A stretch of DNA of 64,000 bases, from the NCBI GenBank assembly GCA_905236715.1, contig CAJOMQ010000012.1, forward strand, positions 1 through 64,000, given 5' to 3'. The notes beneath the pieces are model-generated. The model ran no database searches and was not told where the DNA came from. It saw only the letters and a program-made list of their open reading frames with translations. The position numbers were made by a program, and so were the translations under genes. Positions 16,806 through 25,375 of this stretch are shown here, one piece after another. Position 1 is the stretch's first letter; every line of letters starts with the position of its first letter. This DNA is from an uncultured Bacilli bacterium. Its GTDB lineage: Bacteria; Bacillota_I; Bacilli_A; RFN20; CAG-826.

Positions 16806-16844
16806 TCAAGTTGAATACTAGGCCAATTTTAGGCCAACTTTTTT
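16788..16844 (+). terminator. terminator sharing the GGCCAA repeat
   Basis: AAGTTGGCC, inside the last codons of the gene (16788-16796), pairs perfectly with GGCCAACTT (16832-16840), followed by TTTT. The right arm is part of the 26-base element repeated upstream of the gene. Confidence 0.75.
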
Positions 16845-16955
16845 GCTCAAGGTAATTAATTCTATTTCCACAGGCAATTTATTTGCGGTAATTTCCTAAT
16901 CGTTTTATTATATTTGACGTAGTGAGAAAAACACCTTTTCTCCTATATTAACAAT

Positions 16956-17681
16956 ATGAAGAAAAAACTAATTGATTTTGAAAGTGTTACAGCGATAATC
17001 CTATCTTTTATCGGTGGTTTATTAGATGTATATTGTCTATTTAATTTTGATATATATGGCATGTTACAAACGGGTAACCTCATCAAATTAGTGATGAATC
17101 TCATTGATGGTAATATCACGATGTTTTTAGCCACTTTATCAATTATTTTAAGTTTTACTATCGGTATTTTCTTTGCTATTTTATATGACCAAAAAAGAAA
17201 AAATAAATCCGTCAAAGGATTATTAATTATCACGATGGTATTATTACTCTTCACCATCATGGTGCCCAATAATAGTGAACCGAGAACATTATCATATGTG
17301 AAATTTATCGCTACTTTATTATTTGGACTAGAAGGAGCTTTTATATTCCATTCTTTTGCCCGTTTTGGTGATTATGCTTTTTCTTCCACGATGATGACCG
17401 CGAATATCAAACGCTTTGTTTCTAATATCTATGAACGCGTGGTCAATAAAGATAAAACCAAAGGATATGGTATCTTCACATATTTTTTCATTATTTTATT
17501 CTTCTTGCTCGGCGTGGCCGCGGGATATTGCTATATGAAATTTATGCCGCGATTTACCGAAGGATTTATGGGTTTATATGAATATAATCTCATCCTATTT
17601 GTTCCATTATTGTTATTATTCATCACGATGATTTTAACCATCAAAATCGACGCTAAATATCATATCAACGAAAAACAATAA
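16956..17681 (+). CDS. DUF1275 (YoaK-like) membrane protein
   Basis: This 241-aa protein has about six hydrophobic helices. Residues 14-45 (FIGGLLDVYCLFNFDIYGMLQTGNLIKL) match the family signature GG-LD-Y ... QTGN, and SSTMMTANIKRF near 145 is the second TxN block. DUF1275 proteins are integral membrane proteins of unknown substrate; a transporter role is often guessed. No Shine-Dalgarno site is evident. It stands alone, with its own AT-rich upstream region. Confidence 0.85.
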   Translation: MKKKLIDFESVTAIILSFIGGLLDVYCLFNFDIYGMLQTGNLIKLVMNLIDGNITMFLATLSIILSFTIGIFFAILYDQKRKNKSVKGLLIITMVLLLFTIMVPNNSEPRTLSYVKFIATLLFGLEGAFIFHSFARFGDYAFSSTMMTANIKRFVSNIYERVVNKDKTKGYGIFTYFFIILFFLLGVAAGYCYMKFMPRFTEGFMGLYEYNLILFVPLLLLFITMILTIKIDAKYHINEKQ

Positions 17682-17751
17682 ATCGTTATTGCCTATAAAT
17701 TTATTTTTATAACTATATTCAACAATTTTTTTGTTTTTTTCTTTTTATGTA

Positions 17752-17780
17752 TTGATTTCAGTTTACCAAAACAGTAAAAT
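17752..17780 (+). promoter_or_regulatory. promoter and likely HigA operator
   Basis: TTGATT (17752-17757) and TAAAAT (17775-17780) are 17 bases apart. The inverted repeat TTTAC-N7-GTAAA (17762-17778) overlaps the spacer and -10, where an autorepressing antitoxin would bind. It precedes the toxin-antitoxin pair. Confidence 0.55.
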
Positions 17781-17809
17781 GAAAACGACAATGATGAGAG
17801 GAGGCTCCC

Positions 17810-18163
17810 ATGAAGATAATTTATAGCAACAGTAAAACGGAGAAAATTTGTGAAGACAATAAAAGAGCAGTCAAAGTATTGGGGCCTGAGGTTGCTAAGA
17901 AATTATCAGATTTATTAAATGCGATAGAGTCATTTCCCACTCTCTATGATTTAAAGGGTTTTCCCCAATATCGCTTGCATTCTTTGGGATATAATCGTGA
18001 ATATCAATACTCGTTTGTTATTCATAAGAATTATAAGTGGAGATTAATAGTTTATCCATTAGATGAACAAGGACAACTTTTAAAGGATAAGAGCAACGAA
18101 ATAGAAATGCTATCAAAAGCAGTAATGGTGGAAGTTTTGGAGGTAAGCGAGCACTATGATTGA
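17810..18163 (+). CDS. HigB/RelE-like toxin
   Basis: This 117-aa protein shows the HigB plasmid-killer layout: an N-terminal helix with KRAVKVLGPEVAKKLSDLLNAIES, LYDLKGFPQYRLHSLG, then FVIHKNYKWRLIVYPLD and a C-terminal strand. HigB toxins are ribosome-dependent mRNA endonucleases. A strong GAGGAGG site precedes the ATG. Its end overlaps the antitoxin gene by eight bases, toxin first, as usual for higBA. Confidence 0.8.
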   Translation: MKIIYSNSKTEKICEDNKRAVKVLGPEVAKKLSDLLNAIESFPTLYDLKGFPQYRLHSLGYNREYQYSFVIHKNYKWRLIVYPLDEQGQLLKDKSNEIEMLSKAVMVEVLEVSEHYD

Positions 18164-19247
18164 AACAACAAGAGCGGTAAGTCATCCTGGGATTTATATC
18201 AAGGATGCAATTGACGAACTTGGTTTAACCCAAAGCGAATTTGCGTTAAGAACAGGTTTATCGATTAAAAATGTATCAACCTTATTAAATGGTGAAAGTA
18301 ACATCACTTTTGATGTGGCCGTCAAATTAGCTGCCTTTTTCCACAATAGTGTTGAAGGTTGGATAAATTTGCAAACAAAATACAATTTGTATTTAAATGC
18401 AGAAAACATAAAAAACGAATATAAAATTGACTGGGAAATTGCTAAAACAATAGATAAAGAATTTGCTTTAAATTATTTAGGGATTCCCATCGATAATAAA
18501 AATAAGAATGAAACAATCGATAAATTAAGATCTTGCTTCAATGTTGCTGCATTACATAATCTTAAAAGTTCAGATATGTATGCCTTTTGCCGAACAAGTG
18601 TTATAAAAAATCTAGATGAAAAAACTATTATCTTGAGAAATGCTTGGATTTCTCTTGCGGAACAAGAAGCTAGAGAAATGACTTGTGCCAAATTTAACAA
18701 GGACTTGATTATGAATAGCATTGAATATTTAAGATCGCTAACGTTAAAAGGACCCAATGTTATAAACACTGAATTAAAAGACTTTTTAAGCAAACGTGGT
18801 ATTAAATTAGTCATTATGCCATTTTTATCCGGCAGTAATTTAAGTGGTGTTACCAAATGGATTGATAATGAGGATTGTGTTTTAGTAGCCGTTAATGATT
18901 ATGGTAAAGACGCTGATAAAATTTGGTTCTCTATTTTTCATGAAATTGGTCACGCAATTAAAAATCACAAAAGGCATTTAACTATCTCATATAATAAAGA
19001 CAACATTCAGGATGAAGATGAAAATGAAGCAAATATTTTTGCGAAAAATGCTTTAATTAATGAAAAAGATTATATTGCGTTTGTAAAAAATAATGACTTT
19101 TCATTACGCAGCATTAAACGTTTTAGTAAAGCACAGGGAGTAGCCGATTTTATTGTTATAGGAAGATTACAAAAAGATGGGCTCGTTGATTGGTCTCAAT
19201 ACCAAGATTTTAAGCCAAAATATCAAATAAATTTTCAAACCAAGTAA
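18156..19247 (+). CDS. HigA-type antitoxin fused to ImmA/IrrE peptidase
   Basis: In this 363-aa protein, residues 8-75 are a HigA-type HTH (HPGIYIKDAIDELGLTQSEFA, then NGESNITFDVAVKLAAFF). Residues ~235-330 are an ImmA/IrrE metallopeptidase with HEIGH at 262-266 and a downstream acidic DEDENEANIFAKNAL that supplies the third zinc ligand. The HTH half should repress its own promoter and neutralise the toxin; the peptidase may cleave a repressor or itself. This fused form is known in Firmicutes. Confidence 0.85.
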   Translation: MIETTRAVSHPGIYIKDAIDELGLTQSEFALRTGLSIKNVSTLLNGESNITFDVAVKLAAFFHNSVEGWINLQTKYNLYLNAENIKNEYKIDWEIAKTIDKEFALNYLGIPIDNKNKNETIDKLRSCFNVAALHNLKSSDMYAFCRTSVIKNLDEKTIILRNAWISLAEQEAREMTCAKFNKDLIMNSIEYLRSLTLKGPNVINTELKDFLSKRGIKLVIMPFLSGSNLSGVTKWIDNEDCVLVAVNDYGKDADKIWFSIFHEIGHAIKNHKRHLTISYNKDNIQDEDENEANIFAKNALINEKDYIAFVKNNDFSLRSIKRFSKAQGVADFIVIGRLQKDGLVDWSQYQDFKPKYQINFQTK

Positions 19248-19335
19248 ATAATTATTTTTCAAGATTATATCTTTAAATTTGTAATTCTTTATTTTGTTAC
19301 AACAAATCTTTCAACCGACAATTTTCAATAATTTA

Positions 19336-19364
19336 TTAATTTTTTAAGTTAACTTATATATAAT
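19336..19364 (+). promoter_or_regulatory. promoter of the queuosine-precursor operon
   Basis: TTAATT (19336-19341), a 17-base spacer, then TATAAT (19359-19364). Transcription should start near 19371, at the first base of the riboswitch. Confidence 0.6.
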
Positions 19365-19371
19365 CTTTTAT

Positions 19372-19421
19372 AGCGGAGTTCGGCCTCTAAATCCTTCGCT
19401 CTATAAAATAAAACCAAGGAG
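19372..19421 (+). promoter_or_regulatory. preQ1-I riboswitch
   Basis: A seven-pair stem AGCGGAG/CTTCGCT holds a loop opening TTCGG. A tail CTATAAAATAAAA leads to CC and AAGGAG. The loop GG can pair with CC just before the Shine-Dalgarno, the H-type pseudoknot of class I preQ1 riboswitches. Ligand binding would hide AAGGAG (19416-19421) and shut translation. The gene controlled is a YhhQ-type transporter, the usual target. Confidence 0.8.
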
Positions 19422-19430
19422 ATATTTTTT

Positions 19431-20204
19431 ATGAGCAAATCAAATTCTCGACATTTTTCCTTTAAGGAAGAATGCAAAGAATCGATATTACTTTTAAGAG
19501 CTATCCCTTCTGTGGTGGTAGCCCTTTTTGTTGTTGCGGTAATAACGATGAACCTTTTAGCCAACAAAACTATTGTACAAATTGACTATTTAGCCATTGA
19601 TGGTGGTATCACTGTTAGTTGGCTAGCCTTTATGTGCTTAGATATCGTCACCAAGCATTATGGACCCAAAGCTAGTACACAATTATCTATCTTAGGTTTA
19701 CTTGTTAATTTATTTATGTGTTTAATATTCTGGCTTGTCTCAATTATACCTACCAAGGAAGATTACACTGCCTTTAATCAAATTATTGGCGGCACATGGT
19801 TTATCTTGTTATCATCTTCCATCGCTTTTGTCGCTAGTGCGGTGATTAATAATTTTTCCAATTACCTAATTGGTAAAGCCTTTAAAAAGAATCCTGATGG
19901 CAAGTTAGCCTATGTTACTAGAAGTTATCTTTCAACATTTATTGGACAATTCTTTGATAATTTAATCTTCGCCACACTTTGCTTTATGCTTTTTGCCCCC
20001 ATCTTCTGGGATGGATTTCATTGGACATTTATTCAATGTTTAACTTGCTCTCTTTTAGGCGCAGGATTAGAACTTTTGATGGAAATTATCTTTTCCCCAA
20101 TTGGCTATATAATCATTAAAAAATGGCAAAAAGATGATGTTGGAAGAGCCTATTTTGATTATATTAATAATAAGGAGAAACTAAAAAATGAAAGTACTCA
20201 TTAG
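19431..20204 (+). CDS. queuosine precursor transporter (YhhQ/VUT family)
   Basis: The protein is 257 aa with about six membrane helices. The blocks MNLLANKTI and SWLAFMCLDIVTKHYGPKAST are the YhhQ/VUT family signature. These proteins import preQ0/preQ1 or queuine for tRNA modification. The preQ1 riboswitch directly ahead supports the substrate. AAGGAG lies 10 bases before the ATG. The end overlaps the next gene by 17 bases. Confidence 0.9.
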   Translation: MSKSNSRHFSFKEECKESILLLRAIPSVVVALFVVAVITMNLLANKTIVQIDYLAIDGGITVSWLAFMCLDIVTKHYGPKASTQLSILGLLVNLFMCLIFWLVSIIPTKEDYTAFNQIIGGTWFILLSSSIAFVASAVINNFSNYLIGKAFKKNPDGKLAYVTRSYLSTFIGQFFDNLIFATLCFMLFAPIFWDGFHWTFIQCLTCSLLGAGLELLMEIIFSPIGYIIIKKWQKDDVGRAYFDYINNKEKLKNESTH

Positions 20205-20850
20205 TGGATCTTCTCGTGGCATCGGTTTAGCGGTAACCAAAAGATTTTTAGATGAAGGCTTTGAAGTCTATGGTTTAGATATCAAAGAATCGCCAATCAA
20301 TAACCCTTCATATCACCATTATATTTGCGATATTTCTTCAAAAAATAATCTCCCTGATATTGAGGGTATAAATTACATCTTTAATAACGCTGGTTTACAA
20401 AAATCCTCTGATGATATTAAAAACAATCTAAAAGGAAATATTAATGTCACGGAAAAATATGCTTTCCAAAAAGACATCAAATCGGTTTTATTTAATGCTT
20501 CCGCCTCCTCTATTAGTGGTGATGAATTTTATGAATATGTGGCTTCCAAAGCGGGAATTGTTGGCTATATGAGAAATACCGCGATGAGGCTAGTGCCATA
20601 TCAGGCGACATGTAACGCGATATCATTAGGAGGAGTGAATACTTCATCTAATGAAGTGGTGATGAAAGATGAAAAACTTTGGAAGAAAATCATGGAAGTC
20701 ACTCCGTTAAAGAAATGGATGGATGAAGAAGAAGTCGCGGATTGGGTTTATTTCCTTTTAATTAAAAACCACTCTATGAGTGGAGAAAACCTATTGATAG
20801 ATAATGGGGAATACCGATTAAATTCCAAATTTGTTTGGCCAAACGATTAA
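20188..20850 (+). CDS. short-chain dehydrogenase/reductase
   Basis: The protein is 220 aa. It has the Rossmann glycine motif GSSRGIG (residues 7-13), NNAG in strand 4, a serine in NASASSIS and the catalytic YVASK, followed by a proline-less substrate loop. It is an NAD(P)-dependent oxidoreductase with unknown substrate; FabG-like enzymes are a little longer. It overlaps the transporter gene by 17 bases and shares its riboswitch-controlled transcript. AAGGAG precedes it at 20173-20178. Confidence 0.85.
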   Translation: MKVLISGSSRGIGLAVTKRFLDEGFEVYGLDIKESPINNPSYHHYICDISSKNNLPDIEGINYIFNNAGLQKSSDDIKNNLKGNINVTEKYAFQKDIKSVLFNASASSISGDEFYEYVASKAGIVGYMRNTAMRLVPYQATCNAISLGGVNTSSNEVVMKDEKLWKKIMEVTPLKKWMDEEEVADWVYFLLIKNHSMSGENLLIDNGEYRLNSKFVWPND

Positions 20851-20870
20851 AGAGAGTCCGCTCTCTTTTT
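20849..20870 (+). terminator. intrinsic terminator
   Basis: AAAGAGAG/CTCTCTTT with loop TCCG and a T tract; the left arm overlaps the stop codon of the SDR gene. Confidence 0.85.
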
Positions 20871-20968
20871 ATTTTGGCTCAATAGCATTTAATTGGAAAA
20901 AATAATAAAAAACTAATCCGTTTGACGAAAAATAATGCTGATACAATTGGTATGGCAATCTATTTTTA

Positions 20969-22285
20969 TCAAAGAAACATTATTAAATAAATTGGACAAG
21001 TAACAATGTTATCTTCTTTTTTAACAATGTTTTTGTTGCCAAAAATATAACCAAATGGAAGTTTATAATTTCCCTCTGAATTAACCAATTTTGGTATCGC
21101 TCTAAAATTGTTTTGGTCTTTGCCTGATTTGATTTCAATCGGAAGAACAGATAGGCCATCGTAATTGTTAATTAGAAAATCAACTTCTCCCACTTTTTTA
21201 CTGTCAAAATAATATAATTCATGTCCGTGAGCAATTAATTCCATTGCCGCAGCGGTTTCATAAACCGAACCTAAATTAACACCGTTATCACGATTGAGTA
21301 CTGCGTCTATTCTGTTTTTATACAGGATGTTAGTTACTAAACCAACATCATTGTAATAAACTTTAAGCAAATTTTTGCTTTGGCTTTCTGTCAACGGAAA
21401 AACAGGATTCGATATGGCTCTAGAAGGCAACGCTATTCCCGAATCGAAAAGATAATCAAATTCATCTTCGTATTTTGCGAAATTAGAATCATCTTTTTCT
21501 TCAATTGCTTTAAATTGAACTCGTTTTACTTTATTAACCATATTCGAGATCAACAAATCGTATATTTTTCTAATTTTGAGTTGATGGTCTTTGTCATGTT
21601 TAGAGCAATCATCTTTATAGTACGTAAAGATTTCGCTTTGCACTCTTCTCATTTGGGATACATTTCGATTCAATACATATTGAGTGACTGCATCAGGAAG
21701 ACCACCAGATAAAAGATAGTCTTGGAATAATCTCAATGTATATTGATGGACACTTTCAGTGATTGGTTTTAAATTATTAAAACAATCGTGGAGATAATCA
21801 ATTGTTTCTTGACTATAATTATTGGCCCACAAGAATTCTTCAAAATCCATTGGAAACATTCTTTTTTCTTTGATGGCGCCCATTGGTATAAAAGAATGTT
21901 GAAGCGTGACACCAAGGAGTGAACCGCTGATGATAAAACGATATTTCTTTTCGGCACACAGTGGTTTTAATAAAGTCATTAAATTTGAATAAAATTGAAT
22001 CTCATCTAAAAATATAATGGTGTCATCATATGTATTCAAATCACCAAACAATGAACCGACTAATAGGTAAAAGTCTTTGGTAGTGGTGATGTTGGCAAAT
22101 AATTTTTCACTTTCAAAGTCACTTTTTAAGTCTATTTCAGCATAATGTTTATAATAATGTTTCGCTGTTTCCCTTATGATATAACTTTTTCCAACTTGTC
22201 TGGCCCCATATACAATTAGGATCTTTGGATCGGTTGAATTTTTATAATATTCTTCTAGCTCGAGTTGTATTTTTCTTTTAAACAT
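20969..22285 (-). CDS. AAA ATPase with DUF4143 domain
   Basis: The protein is 438 aa. The N-terminal AAA_14 domain has Walker A GARQVGKS (residues ~32-39) and Walker B IIFLDEIQ (~95), then FIISGSLLG. The C-terminal DUF4143 region ends in a nuclease-like segment (FDSKKVGEVDFLINNY, then VLPIEIKSGKD), the D-E-K pattern of a PD-(D/E)xK fold. These ATPases are widespread, often horizontally moved and functionally unclear. The gene stands alone and is preceded by a striking 33-bp array. Confidence 0.88.
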   Translation of the reverse strand: MFKRKIQLELEEYYKNSTDPKILIVYGARQVGKSYIIRETAKHYYKHYAEIDLKSDFESEKLFANITTTKDFYLLVGSLFGDLNTYDDTIIFLDEIQFYSNLMTLLKPLCAEKKYRFIISGSLLGVTLQHSFIPMGAIKEKRMFPMDFEEFLWANNYSQETIDYLHDCFNNLKPITESVHQYTLRLFQDYLLSGGLPDAVTQYVLNRNVSQMRRVQSEIFTYYKDDCSKHDKDHQLKIRKIYDLLISNMVNKVKRVQFKAIEEKDDSNFAKYEDEFDYLFDSGIALPSRAISNPVFPLTESQSKNLLKVYYNDVGLVTNILYKNRIDAVLNRDNGVNLGSVYETAAAMELIAHGHELYYFDSKKVGEVDFLINNYDGLSVLPIEIKSGKDQNNFRAIPKLVNSEGNYKLPFGYIFGNKNIVKKEDNIVTCPIYLIMFL

Positions 22286-22304
22286 AGTTTAACACCTCTT
22301 GTTT

Positions 22305-22417
22305 ATCGGTTTTTCCAATATAAATTGTGCTCATTTTATCGGTTTTTCCAATAATATTTTATACAAAAAAATCGGTTTTTCCAATAAAAAAAGCACCCAT
22401 TTTATCGGTTTTTCCAA
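22305..22417 (-). repeat. 33-bp periodic array upstream of the DUF4143 ATPase
   Basis: ATCGGTTTTTCCAA starts at exactly 22305, 22338, 22371 and 22404. The 19-base intervals alternate between two types (A after copies 1 and 3, B after copy 2 and past copy 4), so the higher-order unit is 66 bp. The array sits 20 bases ahead of the ATPase start codon and reads TTGGAAAAACCGAT on the coding strand. Likely a binding-site array or a leader that forms repeats in RNA. Confidence 0.85.
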
Positions 22418-22462
22418 AAATATTATCTTCAAAAATATAATCTGTGCTTATTAACTGAGTTT

Positions 22463-23443
22463 TTATAACGGCAAATCTTTCTTTAAGAATTTAATGGAAC
22501 CGATTAACGCTCCAATAATGCCCACTCCTAAAAGAATCGCAGTTTCCCATATCCAATTAAAGGAGATGGTGACATCTGGTACATTGTTGATGGCTTTGAC
22601 AAAATCAGAAACGCTTTCTGTGTCGATTAAAGTAAATAAAGTCACATAATTAAAGACATTCATGGCTTGGACACCAATGCCAACAGAAACAAATACTTTG
22701 CTGCCAAATAAACCTAAGATACAGCCAAGGAAAGATAAGACACAAACGCCACCCCCTACGGCAATGCTATGGGTTGATTTATTAAAGAAAGCGGAAGCCC
22801 CAAAGCAAATACCCGCTAAAGCGAACATCGCGGCAAAGGAAGAAAAACAAAGTAATACCGTTCTTAAAGCATACATATTATTCGTGCCGCCATTAGCGAT
22901 TCTAATTGCTCCGGCAATCGTTTCACTAATTAAAGCGGAACCAGTAATCACTAAATACATCGCCGCCAAAGAAGAAATTAAAAATAAATAATTTGTGCGG
23001 ACCACGGTTTTTCTGGATGTGGGGGTAGATAAAACATAGGCCATGGAACCCGAAGAGACTTGGCTCGCAATTAAACTATTCGCGGTAATCATCACATAAA
23101 TCATCGGTAATAAAACACCAGCGATTTTATAAACTAAATCAGAAATAATGGAATTTAAATCAATACGTGACATCACTTCGACACGTGATAAATTAAAGCC
23201 CATTTGTTCTAATAGACCTAATATTTGTAGCCAACTGAGGTTTTCATCAGCGACATAAACACTGACTTTATCCATATCGACATTCGTAAAGATATTTTTG
23301 GAACAGACAACGATATTAATGATAAAAAATATGGCAGCGCTTCCCGCGGCTAATAGTACCCATAAAAGCCAATTGGCCTTGATGGCTTGTATAAATAGGG
23401 GTTTAGAGATAAATTTACCTTTTTTCTTCATAGTGGCTTCCAT
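22463..23443 (-). CDS. ABC-2 type permease
   Basis: This 326-aa protein has about six membrane helices (WLLWVLLAAGSAAIFFII near the N-terminus, LPMIYVMITANSLIASQVSSGSMAYVLSTP in the middle, then further pairs). The SGSMAYVLSTPTSR segment is typical of ABC-2 exporters. The start ATG at 23443 is preceded by GGAGG eight bases away and lies 29 bases inside the end of the ATPase gene; a longer TTG start lacks a site. Last gene of a four-gene minus-strand operon. Confidence 0.85.
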   Translation of the reverse strand: MEATMKKKGKFISKPLFIQAIKANWLLWVLLAAGSAAIFFIINIVVCSKNIFTNVDMDKVSVYVADENLSWLQILGLLEQMGFNLSRVEVMSRIDLNSIISDLVYKIAGVLLPMIYVMITANSLIASQVSSGSMAYVLSTPTSRKTVVRTNYLFLISSLAAMYLVITGSALISETIAGAIRIANGGTNNMYALRTVLLCFSSFAAMFALAGICFGASAFFNKSTHSIAVGGGVCVLSFLGCILGLFGSKVFVSVGIGVQAMNVFNYVTLFTLIDTESVSDFVKAINNVPDVTISFNWIWETAILLGVGIIGALIGSIKFLKKDLPL

Positions 23444-24380
23444 CTGTTGTTCCTCCAAAATTGTCTAAGAAATATCTTTCTAATGTATATTTAATTTCAT
23501 TACATTGCTTAATTTGGCATTTTTGTAATTCCGCAAACATATCATCCGCGGTGTCTTTGGTGACCCGGACAATAATTTTTAAAGTATTATCAATTCTTCT
23601 TATTACTTCTATGGGTGTATTAATAAAAGCTTTTTCATAATCTTCTTGAGAATAATAACCAACGATAAATTCTCTAAACGGACGATGATGAATTTCCTTC
23701 ATATCGACAATATCAATGAGATGGCCATCTCTGATGAATCCGACATAATCACATGTTTCATCTAGTTCATCAAACATGTGGTTGCTCATGAATATCGTGG
23801 CCCCTCTTTTCTTTTCTTCTTCTAATATTTCAATAAAGGCTTCGCGCATTAAGGGATCTAAGCCAGTCGTGGGTTCATCTAATAAGATGATATCGGGAGA
23901 ATGCATAAAGGTCGCGACTATCGCGGTCTTTTGTTTCATTCCTTTACTCATTCTTTTTAAATTCGCGGTCGGATCTAATTGCATCGCATTAATGATTTTT
24001 TCCGCTTTACTCATATCTTTTAATCCGATTAAATCGGCTTGACTCTTTAAAAAAGCAGTGCCACTTTCCACGGGTGGGAAAGCAATTTCACCTGGTAAAT
24101 AGCCGATACTTCTTTTAATTTCTTCCCCATTTTTCCATGGGTCTAAACCATTAACACGAACATATCCTTTATCGGGTTTTAAAAAGCCCATCATATGACG
24201 TAAAGTGGTGGTTTTACCACTTCCATTTGTCCCACAATAACCAAAGACACAACCTTTGGGCACTTTAAAAGAAATATCAAAGATACCACGGCCATTACCA
24301 TAGTCTTTCGTGACATCATTTAATTCGATAACGACATCATCTTTTAAAGCATTGAGCTTTGCGATTGTTTCTTTACTCAT
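23415..24380 (-). CDS. ABC transporter ATPase (second of a pair)
   Basis: The protein is 321 aa. Walker A is GTNGSGKT, the signature region is reduced (LKRMSKGMKQK), Walker B is IILLDEPTTGLD and the H-loop is FMSNHMFDE. The C-terminal ~90 residues are the usual ABC-2 ATPase extension. It overlaps the upstream ATPase gene by four bases (ATGA) and the permease gene by 29. Two different ATPases with one permease suggest a heterodimeric exporter, or a missing second permease. Confidence 0.9.
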   Translation of the reverse strand: MSKETIAKLNALKDDVVIELNDVTKDYGNGRGIFDISFKVPKGCVFGYCGTNGSGKTTTLRHMMGFLKPDKGYVRVNGLDPWKNGEEIKRSIGYLPGEIAFPPVESGTAFLKSQADLIGLKDMSKAEKIINAMQLDPTANLKRMSKGMKQKTAIVATFMHSPDIILLDEPTTGLDPLMREAFIEILEEEKKRGATIFMSNHMFDELDETCDYVGFIRDGHLIDIVDMKEIHHRPFREFIVGYYSQEDYEKAFINTPIEVIRRIDNTLKIIVRVTKDTADDMFAELQKCQIKQCNEIKYTLERYFLDNFGGTTDGSHYEEKR

Positions 24381-25327
24381 TTGCTATTGCCCTCAACACC
24401 GCTTAATCCACCAAAAGTTTTTTCTTCTTTATAAAAGGACATGAAATAATCCTGTAAAGTAAATGGTTTTTCATCAACCTCACGAATACCAATGCCTTTT
24501 AAAGAAGCAAAAAATGGTTGATATTTATCTCTTTTCACTTTGACAGTGAGAATGGGTCTATTTTCATTAACTTCAATAATTTCCCCAATTTGTTCTTTAT
24601 CCATGAATTTTTGCATTTCTTCACGGGAATGAAAACGGAGGTGATAAGTAGTGACATCATTTTCTTTTAAATCACTCGCTTTAAAGGTGGAGACATGTTT
24701 TCCATCTTTTATGATGGAAATCGTATCGCATGTGGCATCGACTTCCGAAAAGATATGGGAAGATAATAAGATGGTTTTACCACGTTTTTTCTCTTCAATA
24801 ATGAAATTGATAAAAACCTGTTGCATGACAGGGTCTAATCCAGAAGTTGGTTCATCTAGAATCAAGACATCAGGATCATTCATAAAAGCAGCGACCACCG
24901 CTAATTTTCTTTTTTCACCTAATGACATACTTTTAACGGGAACACATGGGTCAAGAGCGAATAATTTTAAAAGGTAATTCAATCTTTCATCATTTCTTTC
25001 CCCACGCATATCTTGCATCATACGAAGAAAACCCATGCCATCTAACCCAGCGGGAATCGCGGGCTCACCTGGTAAATAACCGACATTTTGCAAAATCTTA
25101 TCGGTGTTACCAAAACTTTCTTGGCCAAATATGGTGATTTTTCCTTGTTGTGGTTTGGAAAAGCCCATGATATGACGAATGGTGGTGGACTTACCCGCCC
25201 CATTAGGGCCTAAATAACCATAACATTCGCCTTTATGAACTTTGATTGACACATCAAAAACCCCACGGCCATAGCCATAGTCTTTGACAAGATGATCAAC
25301 GTTAATAACAACTTCTTTTTCTTCCAT
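24377..25327 (-). CDS. ABC transporter ATPase (first of a pair)
   Basis: The protein is 316 aa, paralogous to the next ATPase. Walker A is GPNGAGKS, the signature MSLGEKRK, Walker B VLILDEPTSGLD, and the H-loop LLSSHIFSE. It powers an ABC-2 exporter of unknown cargo with the permease at the operon's end. It follows the lipoprotein gene by 48 bases. Confidence 0.9.
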   Translation of the reverse strand: MEEKEVVINVDHLVKDYGYGRGVFDVSIKVHKGECYGYLGPNGAGKSTTIRHIMGFSKPQQGKITIFGQESFGNTDKILQNVGYLPGEPAIPAGLDGMGFLRMMQDMRGERNDERLNYLLKLFALDPCVPVKSMSLGEKRKLAVVAAFMNDPDVLILDEPTSGLDPVMQQVFINFIIEEKKRGKTILLSSHIFSEVDATCDTISIIKDGKHVSTFKASDLKENDVTTYHLRFHSREEMQKFMDKEQIGEIIEVNENRPILTVKVKRDKYQPFFASLKGIGIREVDEKPFTLQDYFMSFYKEEKTFGGLSGVEGNSK

Positions 25328-25375
25328 AATTATTGTTTGGTTAACCCTAATGATAAGGTGTGGAAATCACGGAAT

